The notes beneath the pieces were generated by a model, which had not been told where the DNA came from, made no database searches, and saw only the letters and a program-made list of their open reading frames with translations. The position numbers and the translations under genes were made by a program. Shown in pieces: positions 38,640-46,868 of a DNA stretch of 64,000 bases. Position 1 is the stretch's first letter, and each line of letters opens with the position of its first letter. The stretch spans positions 992,001 through 1,056,000 of the forward strand of contig NZ_CP049255.1 in assembly GCF_011047135.1 (NCBI RefSeq). Direction: 5' to 3'. Source of the DNA: Microbacterium endophyticum. Lineage in GTDB: Bacteria > Actinomycetota > Actinomycetes > Actinomycetales > Microbacteriaceae.

Positions 38640-39448
38640 CCGATTCCCCCCAACCCAGCTCCACTCCCGCTGTTCACGCAAGCGGACTCGAGAGAGTATT
38701 CGGGGCAAAAGACAGTCCCGTGCACGCGCTGAGCGAGATCGACATGACGGTTGGTGCCGGCGAATTCGTCTCGCTCATCGGTCCGTCCGGATGCGGCAAG
38801 TCGACCCTCATGCGTTTGATCGCTGACCTCGATGCCCCCACTGCGGGAACCCTCGAAGTGTTCGGCAAGACCCCGAGCGGTGCCCGCATAGACCAGGACT
38901 ACGGCATCGCTTTTCAGCAGGCGGGCCTTCTGCCCTGGCGAACAGTGCTGCAAAATATCGCGCTGCCGCTCGAACTGCATGGCGTTCCGGCAGCCGAGCG
39001 CCTCGCGCGAGCGAAAGACCTGGCCGAGATGGTGAGCCTCAGCGACTTCGGCGGGCGCTACCCGGATGAGCTTTCGGGCGGCATGCAGCAGCGAGTTGCC
39101 ATCGCACGCGCGCTCGCGACGAAACCACGCCTGCTTTTGATGGACGAGCCGTTCGGCGCTCTCGATGAGATGACGCGTGAGCGGATGCAGACCGAACTCA
39201 TCCGAATCGCGGCGGAGACCGGCGCCGCTGTCGTCTTTGTCACCCACTCCATTCCCGAAGCCGTCTATCTCTCCGATCGCGTCGTCGTGATGTCGCCGCG
39301 ACCGGGGCGCATCACCGACGTCATCGATATTCCGTTCGGGCTCGACCGTGGCGAGGGGCTTCGCGAATCTCCCGCGTACTTCGAGCGAGTCACGGCCGTG
39401 CGCGAGGCACTCCACGGCGCTCCCACGGCGAGAGCGAACGAGCGATGA
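38636..39448 (+). CDS. ABC transporter ATP-binding protein (SsuB/TauB/ThiZ type)
   Basis: The product is 270 aa. Walker A is GPSGCGKSTLMRL, the Q loop is IAFQQAGLLPWR, the signature is LSGGMQQRVAIARAL, Walker B is LLLMDEPFGALDEMTRE and the switch His is in VTHSIPEAV. It is the cytosolic motor for the two flanking permeases. Both ends overlap the neighbouring genes by 4 bp. Confidence 0.96.
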   Translation: MTDSPQPSSTPAVHASGLERVFGAKDSPVHALSEIDMTVGAGEFVSLIGPSGCGKSTLMRLIADLDAPTAGTLEVFGKTPSGARIDQDYGIAFQQAGLLPWRTVLQNIALPLELHGVPAAERLARAKDLAEMVSLSDFGGRYPDELSGGMQQRVAIARALATKPRLLLMDEPFGALDEMTRERMQTELIRIAAETGAAVVFVTHSIPEAVYLSDRVVVMSPRPGRITDVIDIPFGLDRGEGLRESPAYFERVTAVREALHGAPTARANER

Positions 39449-40218
39449 CCTCCGCCATCGCTACCGAGCGTTTTGCCCGGGTGGCGGCCCCCGTCGTCGT
39501 CGGTATCGCCCTCCTTGCGACGTGGTGGGTGGCATCGGGTATTCCGCTCGGCCGCACTCAGCTGATTCCGAGTCCGGTTGAGGTGATCGCATCGTTCGTG
39601 GAGAACTTCGGAATCATCACCGAAGACGCGTTCGTCACCGGCGGCAACGCGCTCGTGGGTTTGATCGCTGGCACGGTGATCGCGGTCGCTCTCGCGGGGC
39701 TCGCTGTCTGGCTTCGGCCGATCGATCAGATGACGGCGCCCCTGGTTGCCGCCATCGCGGTCGTTCCCATTGTTGCGCTGACTCCCCTGCTCAACACGAT
39801 GTTCGGAGCGTCCAGCCAGTTCGGTCGCCAGATCGTGGCGGGCGTTGCGGCTTTCGTTCCCGTCTTCATCAATGTGCTGCGAGGGCTTCGACAGGCGCGG
39901 CAGGTGGAGCGAGACCTCTTCACCGCATACGGGGCGTCTGGTGGGCAGCGGTTTCGAAAGCTCACTCTTCCCACAGCGATGCCGTATCTGTCCACCGGTA
40001 TTCGCATTGCAAGTTCGCTCGCTGTCATCTCGGCACTGGTTGCTGAGTACTTCGGCGGCCCCGCCGATGGGTTAGGAACGGCGATAGCCACCTACTCCAA
40101 ATCAGGAAACTCAGCGCTCGCTTTCGCCTATGTTGGCGCGTCGATCATCGTCGGCCTTCTCTTTTTCTTCCTCACGGTGCTGCTCGAGCAGCTCGTGGTG
40201 AAGCGAAAACCGCGCTGA
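39445..40218 (+). CDS. ABC transporter permease, second subunit
   Basis: The product is 257 aa with about six membrane helices. The coupling loop reads INVLRGLRQARQVERDLFTAYGASGGQRFRKLTLPTAMPYL in two parts and is the EAA motif of the NMT1/THI5-type permease family. It pairs with the 37758 product. The ATG overlaps the ATPase stop. Confidence 0.92.
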   Translation: MTSAIATERFARVAAPVVVGIALLATWWVASGIPLGRTQLIPSPVEVIASFVENFGIITEDAFVTGGNALVGLIAGTVIAVALAGLAVWLRPIDQMTAPLVAAIAVVPIVALTPLLNTMFGASSQFGRQIVAGVAAFVPVFINVLRGLRQARQVERDLFTAYGASGGQRFRKLTLPTAMPYLSTGIRIASSLAVISALVAEYFGGPADGLGTAIATYSKSGNSALAFAYVGASIIVGLLFFFLTVLLEQLVVKRKPR

Positions 40219-40275
40219 TCCCAGCGCACCACAGTCCCGCACCAACCTGCACCACCCGAAATCGAAAGGAACACC

Positions 40276-41451
40276 ATGCGACACAGCACAAAACGCATCC
40301 TGACATTCGCATCGGCAGCCACCGTGGCAGCGCTCACGTTGACTGCCTGCTCGGGCATCACCTCTGACACGTCAAGCGACTCGGCATCGGGAGACTTCGA
40401 ACCGATAACCGATATCAGCCTGCAACTGCAGTGGTTGCCGCAGGCGCAGTTCGCCGGATACTACGTGGCACAAGAGATGGGCTACTTCGAAGACGAGGGC
40501 TTCGACAACGTCGAAATCATTCCCTCGGGTGGCGACATCGTGCCGCAGGATGCTCTCGCCGCCGGCGACGTCGACTTCGCTATTGCGTGGGTACCGAAGG
40601 TGCTCGGCACAATCGAATCGAGCGGTGTGGAACTCACCGATATCGCGCAGGTTTATCAACTCTCTGGCACGACCCAGGTTTCGTGGGCAGATTCCGGCAT
40701 CACGTCGGTAGCCGACTTCGAAGACAAACGAATCGGCTCGTGGGGCTTCGGTAACGAGTGGGAGATTTTCGCCGCGATGGCCGCGGACGACCTCGACGCC
40801 TCTTCGGTGTCGGTCACGACTCAGGACTTCTCGATGAACGCCCTACTTGATGGCGACGTCGATGCGGCACAGGCGATGACGTACAACGAACTGGCCATGG
40901 TGCTCGAAACGGTCAACCCCGACACCGGTGAGCTCTACACGATGGACGACCTCGATGTGATCTCGTACGAAGACACCGAGGGTGCAATGCTGCAGGATGC
41001 GATCTGGGCTGACACCGAGCGTCTCGCTGACGACCCCGCGTACGCCGATGCTTCAGTGCGCTTTTTGAAGGCCATCATCAAGGGCTGGGTATACGCACGT
41101 GACAACCCAGAGGATGCCGCTTCTCTCGTATGGGACGTTGCATCAAACGCTGAGCTTGCCTACCCCGTCGGCCCCACGCACCAGCTGTGGCAGATGAATG
41201 AGGTCAACAAGCTCATCTGGGACGGCGGCACGTTCGGCGAGATCGACCCGGACGCCTGGGACAAGACGATTGCGGGAGCACTTGCCGCTGTCAACCAAGA
41301 TGACCAGCACCTCATCACGACAGACCCGCCGGAGTCGGTGTACTCCAGCGAGTACCTCGATGAAGCAATCGCTGCGTTGCAGGATGAAGGCGTCACGGTC
41401 GACGGTAGCTACACGCCGATCGACGTCACCCTCACCGAGGGCGGAAAATAA
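40276..41451 (+). CDS. ABC transporter substrate-binding lipoprotein (NMT1/THI5-like)
   Basis: The product is 391 aa. The lipoprotein signal ends in LTLTAC (Cys about residue 25). The mature part begins with LQLQWLPQAQFAGYYVAQEMGYFEDEG, split as LQWLPQAQFAGYYVA and the following residues, the hallmark of NMT1/THI5-type binding proteins such as ThiY, which bind pyrimidine-like ligands. It is outside the cytoplasmic membrane and delivers ligand to the permeases. The start has AAAGGA 6 nt upstream. A uracil, dihydropyrimidine or hydantoin ligand is inferred from the operon. Confidence 0.92.
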   Translation: MRHSTKRILTFASAATVAALTLTACSGITSDTSSDSASGDFEPITDISLQLQWLPQAQFAGYYVAQEMGYFEDEGFDNVEIIPSGGDIVPQDALAAGDVDFAIAWVPKVLGTIESSGVELTDIAQVYQLSGTTQVSWADSGITSVADFEDKRIGSWGFGNEWEIFAAMAADDLDASSVSVTTQDFSMNALLDGDVDAAQAMTYNELAMVLETVNPDTGELYTMDDLDVISYEDTEGAMLQDAIWADTERLADDPAYADASVRFLKAIIKGWVYARDNPEDAASLVWDVASNAELAYPVGPTHQLWQMNEVNKLIWDGGTFGEIDPDAWDKTIAGALAAVNQDDQHLITTDPPESVYSSEYLDEAIAALQDEGVTVDGSYTPIDVTLTEGGK

Positions 41452-41453
41452 GC

Positions 41454-41495
41454 ATCACCGCGTCAATGACCACCGCGTCAACCACCACCGCGTCC
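41454..41495. repeat. three 12-15-bp tandem repeats (ACCACCGCGTC)
   Basis: The units ATCACCGCGTCA, ATGACCACCGCGTCA and ACCACCACCGCGTCC follow each other immediately after the substrate-binding protein stop codon. Confidence 0.75.
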
Positions 41496-41508
41496 TGACG
41501 CAAAAGAA

Positions 41509-41546
41509 TGTTGCCGGCCGGGCAGATTCCTGCTCGGCCGGCAACA
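41509..41546 (+). terminator. long intercistronic hairpin between binding-protein and aminotransferase genes
   Basis: TGTTGCCGGCCG (41509-41520) pairs with CGGCCGGCAACA (41535-41546) and GCAG pairs with CTGC inside, with a single mismatch between and an ATTC loop. No U tract follows. It may lower read-through into the aminotransferase gene or protect the upstream message end. Confidence 0.6.
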
Positions 41547-41574
41547 CTCACACACACAGATGCGAGGCATCCGC

Positions 41575-42885
41575 ATGACCTTCGACAACTCTCTCGACGC
41601 TCGCACTCTCGCGCTCGACAGCGCACACGTCTTTCATTCGTGGTCGGCACAAGGGGCGCTCTCGCCGCTCGTCATCGCGGGCGGGCTGGGTTCCCGGGTG
41701 TGGGACCACGCCGGCACCACCTATCTGGATTTTTCGAGCCAGCTGGTGAACGTCAATATTGGGCATCAGCACCCCGCTGTCGTTGCCGCAATCACCGAGC
41801 AAGCAGGCCTCCTCAGCACGATCGGGCCGGCAACGGCCAACCTCACGCGCGGCGAAGCGGCGCGACGGATCGTGGAGCACGCGCCTGACGGTTTCGAGAA
41901 GGTCTTCTTCACCAACGGCGGGGCTGACGCCAACGAAAACGCGATCCGGCTCGCACGCCTGCACACGGGTCGCGACAAAATCGTGTCGACGTATCGCTCG
42001 TACCACGGCAACACCGGAGCGGCCATCGTCTCAACGGGCGACTGGCGGCGCATTCCGAACGAATACGCTCGCGGGCACGTTCACGTGTTCGGTCCCTACT
42101 TTTACCGCAGTGAGTTTTGGGCGACGACGCCCGAGCAAGAATCAGAGCGTGCCCTGCATCACCTGGAGCGCGTTATTCAAGCCGAGGGCCCGGGGTCAAT
42201 TGCGGGAGTGCTGCTCGAGACGATTCCTGGCACCGCCGGAGTGCTCGTACCTCCCCCCGGATATCTGGCCGGGGTCCGCGCGATCTGCGACACATACGGG
42301 ATCGTGCTCATCCTCGATGAGGTCATGGCGGGCTTCGGCCGCACGGGGCGCTGGTTTGCATTCGATGGATATGACGTCACGCCTGATCTCATCACTTTCG
42401 CCAAGGGCGTGAACTCCGGCTACGTACCCGTCGGTGGCGTGATCATCTCGGACGCGATCGCAAAGCAGTTCGACGATCAGGTGTTCCCCGGCGGGCTCAC
42501 CTATTCGGGGCATCCGCTCGCTGCGGCATCCATCGTCGGAGCTCTCGACGCGATGGCCGCGGAGGGCGTCGTCGACAACGCGGCGCGAATCGGGCGCGAC
42601 TTGTTGGCGCCCGCGCTCACCGAGCTCGCCGAAAAGCACGCGGTGATCGGCGACGTGCGCGGCGAGGGCGTCTTCTGGGCTCTCGAGCTCGTGGCCGACG
42701 CAGAAACTCGCGAACCGCTACCTGCCGCACAGATGGCAGCGCTCAAAAAGACGATGCTGCAGGCGGGGCTCTTGCCGTTCGTGCAAGACAACCGCATTCA
42801 TGTTGTGCCGCCCTGCGTCGTCACCGACGACGAGGTCGCCGAAGCCATCGACATCTACGACCGGGCGCTCAGCTCGCTCGACTAG
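41575..42885 (+). CDS. class III PLP-dependent aminotransferase (beta-alanine/omega-amino acid type candidate)
   Basis: The product is 436 aa from ATG 41575 (GAGG 8 nt upstream); ATG 41560 is a weaker alternative. Class III motifs: NGGADANENAIRLAR, YRSYHGNTGAA, the Asp in LILDEVMAGFGRTGRW and the PLP lysine in TFAKGVNSGYVP. It ends the pyrimidine operon and would convert beta-alanine or beta-aminoisobutyrate to the semialdehyde, passing the amino group to pyruvate or 2-oxoglutarate. The stop codon abuts the stop of the convergent Lrp gene (TAG|CTA). Confidence 0.92.
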   Translation: MTFDNSLDARTLALDSAHVFHSWSAQGALSPLVIAGGLGSRVWDHAGTTYLDFSSQLVNVNIGHQHPAVVAAITEQAGLLSTIGPATANLTRGEAARRIVEHAPDGFEKVFFTNGGADANENAIRLARLHTGRDKIVSTYRSYHGNTGAAIVSTGDWRRIPNEYARGHVHVFGPYFYRSEFWATTPEQESERALHHLERVIQAEGPGSIAGVLLETIPGTAGVLVPPPGYLAGVRAICDTYGIVLILDEVMAGFGRTGRWFAFDGYDVTPDLITFAKGVNSGYVPVGGVIISDAIAKQFDDQVFPGGLTYSGHPLAAASIVGALDAMAAEGVVDNAARIGRDLLAPALTELAEKHAVIGDVRGEGVFWALELVADAETREPLPAAQMAALKKTMLQAGLLPFVQDNRIHVVPPCVVTDDEVAEAIDIYDRALSSLD

Positions 42886-43368
42886 CTAGACAGCCGCGAT
42901 CGGGCGGTTTTCGTAGAACGTCTGCAGCACGACAGTGGTGCGGGTATTGACGGATGCCGTAATCCTGATTTCGCGGATGAGGGCTTCAAGGTCGCGAGGA
43001 GTCGCAACGCGGACGAACAGCATGTAGCTGGCATTCCCCGCGATCGAGTGGCACGCCTCAATCGCGACGAGGTGTTCGAGAAGCTCGGGGGCATCGTCGG
43101 GCTGAGCCGGGTCGAGCGGGGTGATCTCCACGAACGCCGAGAGCGGCTTTCCGAGGGCTTCGGGGTTGAGGACCGCGCGATATCCGGCGATCACGCCACG
43201 GGTTTCGAGACGGCGGACGCGCGCTTGCACCGCCGACACCGAGAGCCCCACGCGTTCCGAGATGAGCGCGAGGGTGGCGTGTGCGTCTGCTGCGATCTCG
43301 CGCACGATCATGAGGTCGACGCTGTCCTCGACGCGACCTGTGGGAGCTGAACTGTCAGGGGCTGGCAT
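42886..43368 (-). CDS. Lrp/AsnC family transcriptional regulator
   Basis: The product is 160 aa. An N-terminal helix-turn-helix (about residues 18-62: AHATLALISERVGLSVSAVQARVRRLETRG) is followed by a RAM-type ligand domain (LVAIEACHSIAGNASYMLFVRV). Such proteins form octamers and respond to amino acids; beta-alanine or a product of the upstream operon is a possible ligand. The gene is convergent with the aminotransferase (no gap) and divergent from the DUF6421 gene, 127 bp away, so it may regulate either side or itself. Confidence 0.94.
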   Translation of the reverse strand: MPAPDSSAPTGRVEDSVDLMIVREIAADAHATLALISERVGLSVSAVQARVRRLETRGVIAGYRAVLNPEALGKPLSAFVEITPLDPAQPDDAPELLEHLVAIEACHSIAGNASYMLFVRVATPRDLEALIREIRITASVNTRTTVVLQTFYENRPIAAV

Positions 43369-43443
43369 GACGCGAGATTATCAACGAAAGACGCCCAAAC
43401 CGGAACTTTTCCTGTTCATCGCTACCACGAGTCACGTTTTTCC

Positions 43444-43449
43444 TATACT
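43444..43449 (+). promoter_or_regulatory. candidate -10 box of the DUF6421 gene
   Basis: TATACT lies 47 bp before the ATG at 43496 in the Lrp-divergent region. No good -35 box is seen 17 bp upstream, which suits an activator-dependent promoter. Confidence 0.35.
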
Positions 43450-43495
43450 GACGGCACCCCACGCCCACCTCCCCTGTCGCACCTCGGAGGCTCCC

Positions 43496-44923
43496 ATGCC
43501 ACTCAGCTCGGTTTCTGACACCTCTTCTTCACACGTCGACGCGGCGCACGCTGTGGAACACCAGCAGGGGTGGATCACTCTCAAGTCAGCCACGACCGCC
43601 CTGCAGGGGCTTCAAGCGCCGGACGGATCACTGGCCGCGGCGGCGAATATAGATTCAGCGCGCGCCCTCGTCGAGGTGATCACCACCTCGATCATCGAAC
43701 TCGCACCCCGTTTTCCGCATGATGCCGAATATTTGACCGCACTGGTGAGCGACTTCACGCGCTGGCGCGACGCAGGATTCGGCGTGCCCGACTTTCTCGA
43801 TTCGCTCGTCGCCTTTCGCCCGCAAGACACCCGCGTGCACGGTGCGCGTCACCTCGTGGTCTTCCCGATGTACACGCAGAACGGCTCACGAAACCGCTTC
43901 GTTGAGGCCCTCATCGTCGAAGCGATCTGGCCAGAGGTCATCGCGCAGCTTGAGACCGAGTACACCAACTCACTCTTCGTTTCGCTTCGCCTTATCGATT
44001 TCACACCCGGCTACGACACGAACTCGGCCGTGCTTTTTCCGGAAACCGTCGCGATGCGCGAAGTGCCGACGTTCACCTGGGGTGCGATCTTCCAGGATCG
44101 CGAAGCAGCGCGATACCGACGGGTTGTGGCCGCGGCAACCGAGATCACAAAGCTTCAGCTTCCCGACGCTGCCCGGCGCATGCTCGCCGACCAGCAACTG
44201 ACCGAGCGCACCTTTGTCATGTGGGATCTCATCCACGACCGCACTCACATGCGCGGCGACCTTCCGTTTGATCCGTTCATGATCAAACAGCGGATGCCGT
44301 ACTTTCTCTATGCCCTCGAAGAACTGCGCTGTGACCTGACGGCCTTCCGCGAGTGCGTGAAGATCGCGACAGGGCTCAGTGAGCGCGTCGCTGCGGGAGC
44401 AGAACTCGATGCCATCGAGACGGAACTGCTCGATCAGGCCCAGCTCGTGCAGTACGCCGTCGTGTTCGACCGCATCTTCCGCTTCGCGATCACCGGGTCG
44501 CGGGTGCGAAACTACGACGGGCTCGGCGGGCAGCTCCTTTTCACGTGGCTGCACAAGCAGGGTGTGCTGCACTGGACCGATACCGCGCTTCGCATCGAGT
44601 GGGATCGTGTCGCCGACACCGTCATCGCTCTCGCCGACGCGATCGACCGGCTCTATTGGGAATCGATCGACCGGCCAAAGAGCGCCCACTGGCTCGCGGC
44701 CTACGATCTCGTTGCTGGCGTACTGACCCCGCACCCCGCATCTGTCTGGGCGAAAGGGCTGCCCGAAGATGTGCTCGCGGGCCCACTTTCGGGATACACG
44801 GACGCCGTCCGCGACGACGAGTTTCCACTGTCGATGTTTTACGAGGCCCTCGAAAAGAAGATGCGCCAGGTGATTGCCTCAACCGCGGGTATTCGCGCAA
44901 ACGACATAGCTGAGGCGGCATAG
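43496..44923 (+). CDS. DUF6421 family protein
   Basis: The product is 475 aa. ATG 43496 is chosen for its GGAGG 6 nt upstream; a longer frame to 43121 runs across the Lrp promoter region. The family block WDLIHDRTHMRGDLPFDP with FMIKQRMPYFLYALEELRCD is clear, and several conserved His, Asp and Glu residues (HDRTHMRGD) hint at a metal site. There is no membrane segment or signal peptide. No function is established for this family, which is common in actinobacteria. It lies 11 bp upstream of the threonine-aldolase-like gene, with which it is probably co-transcribed, and divergent from an Lrp regulator. Confidence 0.85.
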   Translation: MPLSSVSDTSSSHVDAAHAVEHQQGWITLKSATTALQGLQAPDGSLAAAANIDSARALVEVITTSIIELAPRFPHDAEYLTALVSDFTRWRDAGFGVPDFLDSLVAFRPQDTRVHGARHLVVFPMYTQNGSRNRFVEALIVEAIWPEVIAQLETEYTNSLFVSLRLIDFTPGYDTNSAVLFPETVAMREVPTFTWGAIFQDREAARYRRVVAAATEITKLQLPDAARRMLADQQLTERTFVMWDLIHDRTHMRGDLPFDPFMIKQRMPYFLYALEELRCDLTAFRECVKIATGLSERVAAGAELDAIETELLDQAQLVQYAVVFDRIFRFAITGSRVRNYDGLGGQLLFTWLHKQGVLHWTDTALRIEWDRVADTVIALADAIDRLYWESIDRPKSAHWLAAYDLVAGVLTPHPASVWAKGLPEDVLAGPLSGYTDAVRDDEFPLSMFYEALEKKMRQVIASTAGIRANDIAEAA

Positions 44924-44934
44924 GCTGAATCTCG

Positions 44935-46002
44935 ATGACGACTTTGCACGACGTGGCCGTACGCGGCTTTGCGTCCGATAACTACTCCGGTATTCACCCC
45001 GAAATTCTCACGGCGATCGCTGATGCCAACGGCGGGCACGAAAGCGCTTACGGCGCTGATACGTACACGGCTCGTCTGCAGCAGGTCTTCGCTTCGCACT
45101 TCGGTGACGCAGCTGCGGCTTTCCCGGTTTTCAATGGGACAGGAGCGAACGTCACAGCGCTGCAGTCGATGCTGCCGCGCTGGGGCGCTGTAATCGCGGC
45201 CATGTCGGCTCACATCAACGTCGACGAGGGCGGAGCGCCCGAAAAGATCGGCGGCGTGAAGATCCTCAACGTGCCGACCGACAACGGAAAGCTCACGCCC
45301 GAGCTCGTCGAACGCGAGGCCTGGGGGTGGGGTGATGAACACCGCGCCCAGCCGCTCGTCGTGTCGATCACGCAGTCGAGCGAGCTTGGAACCGTGTACA
45401 CGCCGGATGAGATCGCGGCTCTCGCGTCGCACGCTCACGCACGCGGCATGCGCCTGCACGTCGACGGTGCTCGTATGTCGAATGCTGCAGCGGCACTCGA
45501 CCTGCCGCTTCGCGCCTTCACGACCGACGTCGGCGTCGACGTCGTGAGCTTCGGCGGAACGAAGAATGGCGCCATGATCGGTGAAGCGATCGTGGTGTTG
45601 AACCCGGCGGCATCCGATGGTCTGACGTACCTGCGAAAGCTCAATATGCAGCTTTCGTCGAAGATGCGCTTCATCTCAGCCCAGTTGATCGCGCTGCTCG
45701 AGGGCGACCTCTGGCTGCGAAACGCGCAGCACTCGAACGCGATGGCGCAGCGACTGCGTCACGGCGTCGAAGCGGGCATCGCCGACGGTTCGATTCGTGG
45801 CGTTGCTTTTACGCAGCCGACCGAAGCCAATGGGCTGTTCGCAACTCTCCCCGCGGGAGTTGCCGAGCGTTTGCGTACCGGCTTTCGTTTCTACGATTGG
45901 GATGCCGCGCGCGGCGAAGTGCGGTGGATGTGCTCGTTCGATACGTCTGAAGAAGACGTCGACGCTTTTGTTGCGGCGATCGCCCGGGAGACGTCAGTCT
46001 GA
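44935..46002 (+). CDS. threonine aldolase-like beta-eliminating lyase (PLP, fold type I)
   Basis: The product is 355 aa. Motifs: FASDNYSGIHPEIL, GGHESAYGADTYTARLQ, the Asp of HVDGARMSNAA and the PLP lysine in SFGGTKNGAM. This fits low-specificity L-threonine aldolases, which split threonine or related beta-hydroxy amino acids to glycine and an aldehyde. It is cytosolic. It lies 11 bp downstream of the DUF6421 gene. It converges on the MBL gene with a 2-bp gap and no clear terminator. Confidence 0.9.
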   Translation: MTTLHDVAVRGFASDNYSGIHPEILTAIADANGGHESAYGADTYTARLQQVFASHFGDAAAAFPVFNGTGANVTALQSMLPRWGAVIAAMSAHINVDEGGAPEKIGGVKILNVPTDNGKLTPELVEREAWGWGDEHRAQPLVVSITQSSELGTVYTPDEIAALASHAHARGMRLHVDGARMSNAAAALDLPLRAFTTDVGVDVVSFGGTKNGAMIGEAIVVLNPAASDGLTYLRKLNMQLSSKMRFISAQLIALLEGDLWLRNAQHSNAMAQRLRHGVEAGIADGSIRGVAFTQPTEANGLFATLPAGVAERLRTGFRFYDWDAARGEVRWMCSFDTSEEDVDAFVAAIARETSV

Positions 46003-46004
46003 CC

Positions 46005-46868
46005 TCAGCTGTCTGAGCTCTCTTTCGCTTGCGCGACGGCTGCGTCGAGCGCTCGCTGCCACGGCTCCCAGTCAGGGTCGTGCGCTGGCCACACTTCGGT
46101 GGCGTGATGAGCATCGAGCGCTGCGAGCCGCTCGATCGCGCGGACGGCAAGAGCGTCGCCATCCGCGCCGACTGTCGCCCCGGTAGGCAGAATGCTGTCG
46201 ATGTTGATGCGGAGATCGGCGGCGTCTCCTGCCAGCACGACAGTGCGATCTGGCAGCGTCACAGCAAACGACTGATGGCCGGGCGTGTGCCCGGCGGTAT
46301 CGAGAGCAGCGAGCCCAGGTGCGAGCTCGACGTCACCGTCGAGCACGATGACGTCGAGGCCTGGCCGCACGACGTCGTCGACGAACAAGAAGTCCATGCG
46401 GGGGTCGGTCGTCGTGACAACGTGTTGCCACTCCCGCCGCTGCATGATGAGCGGTTGGTGCGGTGCCAGCATTCGGGCGGCACCCGTGTGGTCGAAGTGC
46501 GCGTGGGTGAGCAGTGCCGCGGCGAGCGCTGACCATTCGAGCCCGGCAGCGGCGACCTGGTCAACCAACGGGTCACCGGCTGGCACAACCGCTGTGTAGT
46601 TTTCGTAGTCGAAGCTTGCGATGCGACGCTCACGGTCGCGAATGCGCGCTGGGTCAAAACCGCCGTCGATCAATACCCAGCCCTCGTCGAAGACGACGGC
46701 GACCGCGGTGACGGGCTCGAGAAGGTGGCGGAATCGGCTGCCGCCGGCCACCGAGATGGCCTCGGCAATCACCTCGAACCCGACAACGAACGGCACGATG
46801 CGCTGCGGTGCGCCATTCACAGCAAGCCTGTCGCCCTCGCGCCAACTGCGCGGCTCGGGAAAGCTCAT
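46005..46868 (-). CDS. MBL-fold metallohydrolase
   Basis: The product is 287 aa. ATG 46868 overlaps the allophanate hydrolase stop (ATGA), so the longer frame to 46949 is rejected. The full metal motif is present: THAHFDHTGAARML, TAGHTPGHQSF, LAGDAADL and a final His in VWPAHDPDW. Its general layout resembles AHL-lactonase-type enzymes, but the substrate is unknown. As the last gene of the carboxylase operon it may hydrolyse a lactone, ester or amide intermediate of that pathway. Confidence 0.88.
   Translation of the reverse strand: MSFPEPRSWREGDRLAVNGAPQRIVPFVVGFEVIAEAISVAGGSRFRHLLEPVTAVAVVFDEGWVLIDGGFDPARIRDRERRIASFDYENYTAVVPAGDPLVDQVAAAGLEWSALAAALLTHAHFDHTGAARMLAPHQPLIMQRREWQHVVTTTDPRMDFLFVDDVVRPGLDVIVLDGDVELAPGLAALDTAGHTPGHQSFAVTLPDRTVVLAGDAADLRINIDSILPTGATVGADGDALAVRAIERLAALDAHHATEVWPAHDPDWEPWQRALDAAVAQAKESSDS

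Noticed and set aside
42883..42888. TAGCTA palindrome at the aminotransferase/Lrp junction
   Set aside because: It is only the two abutting stop codons of convergent genes.
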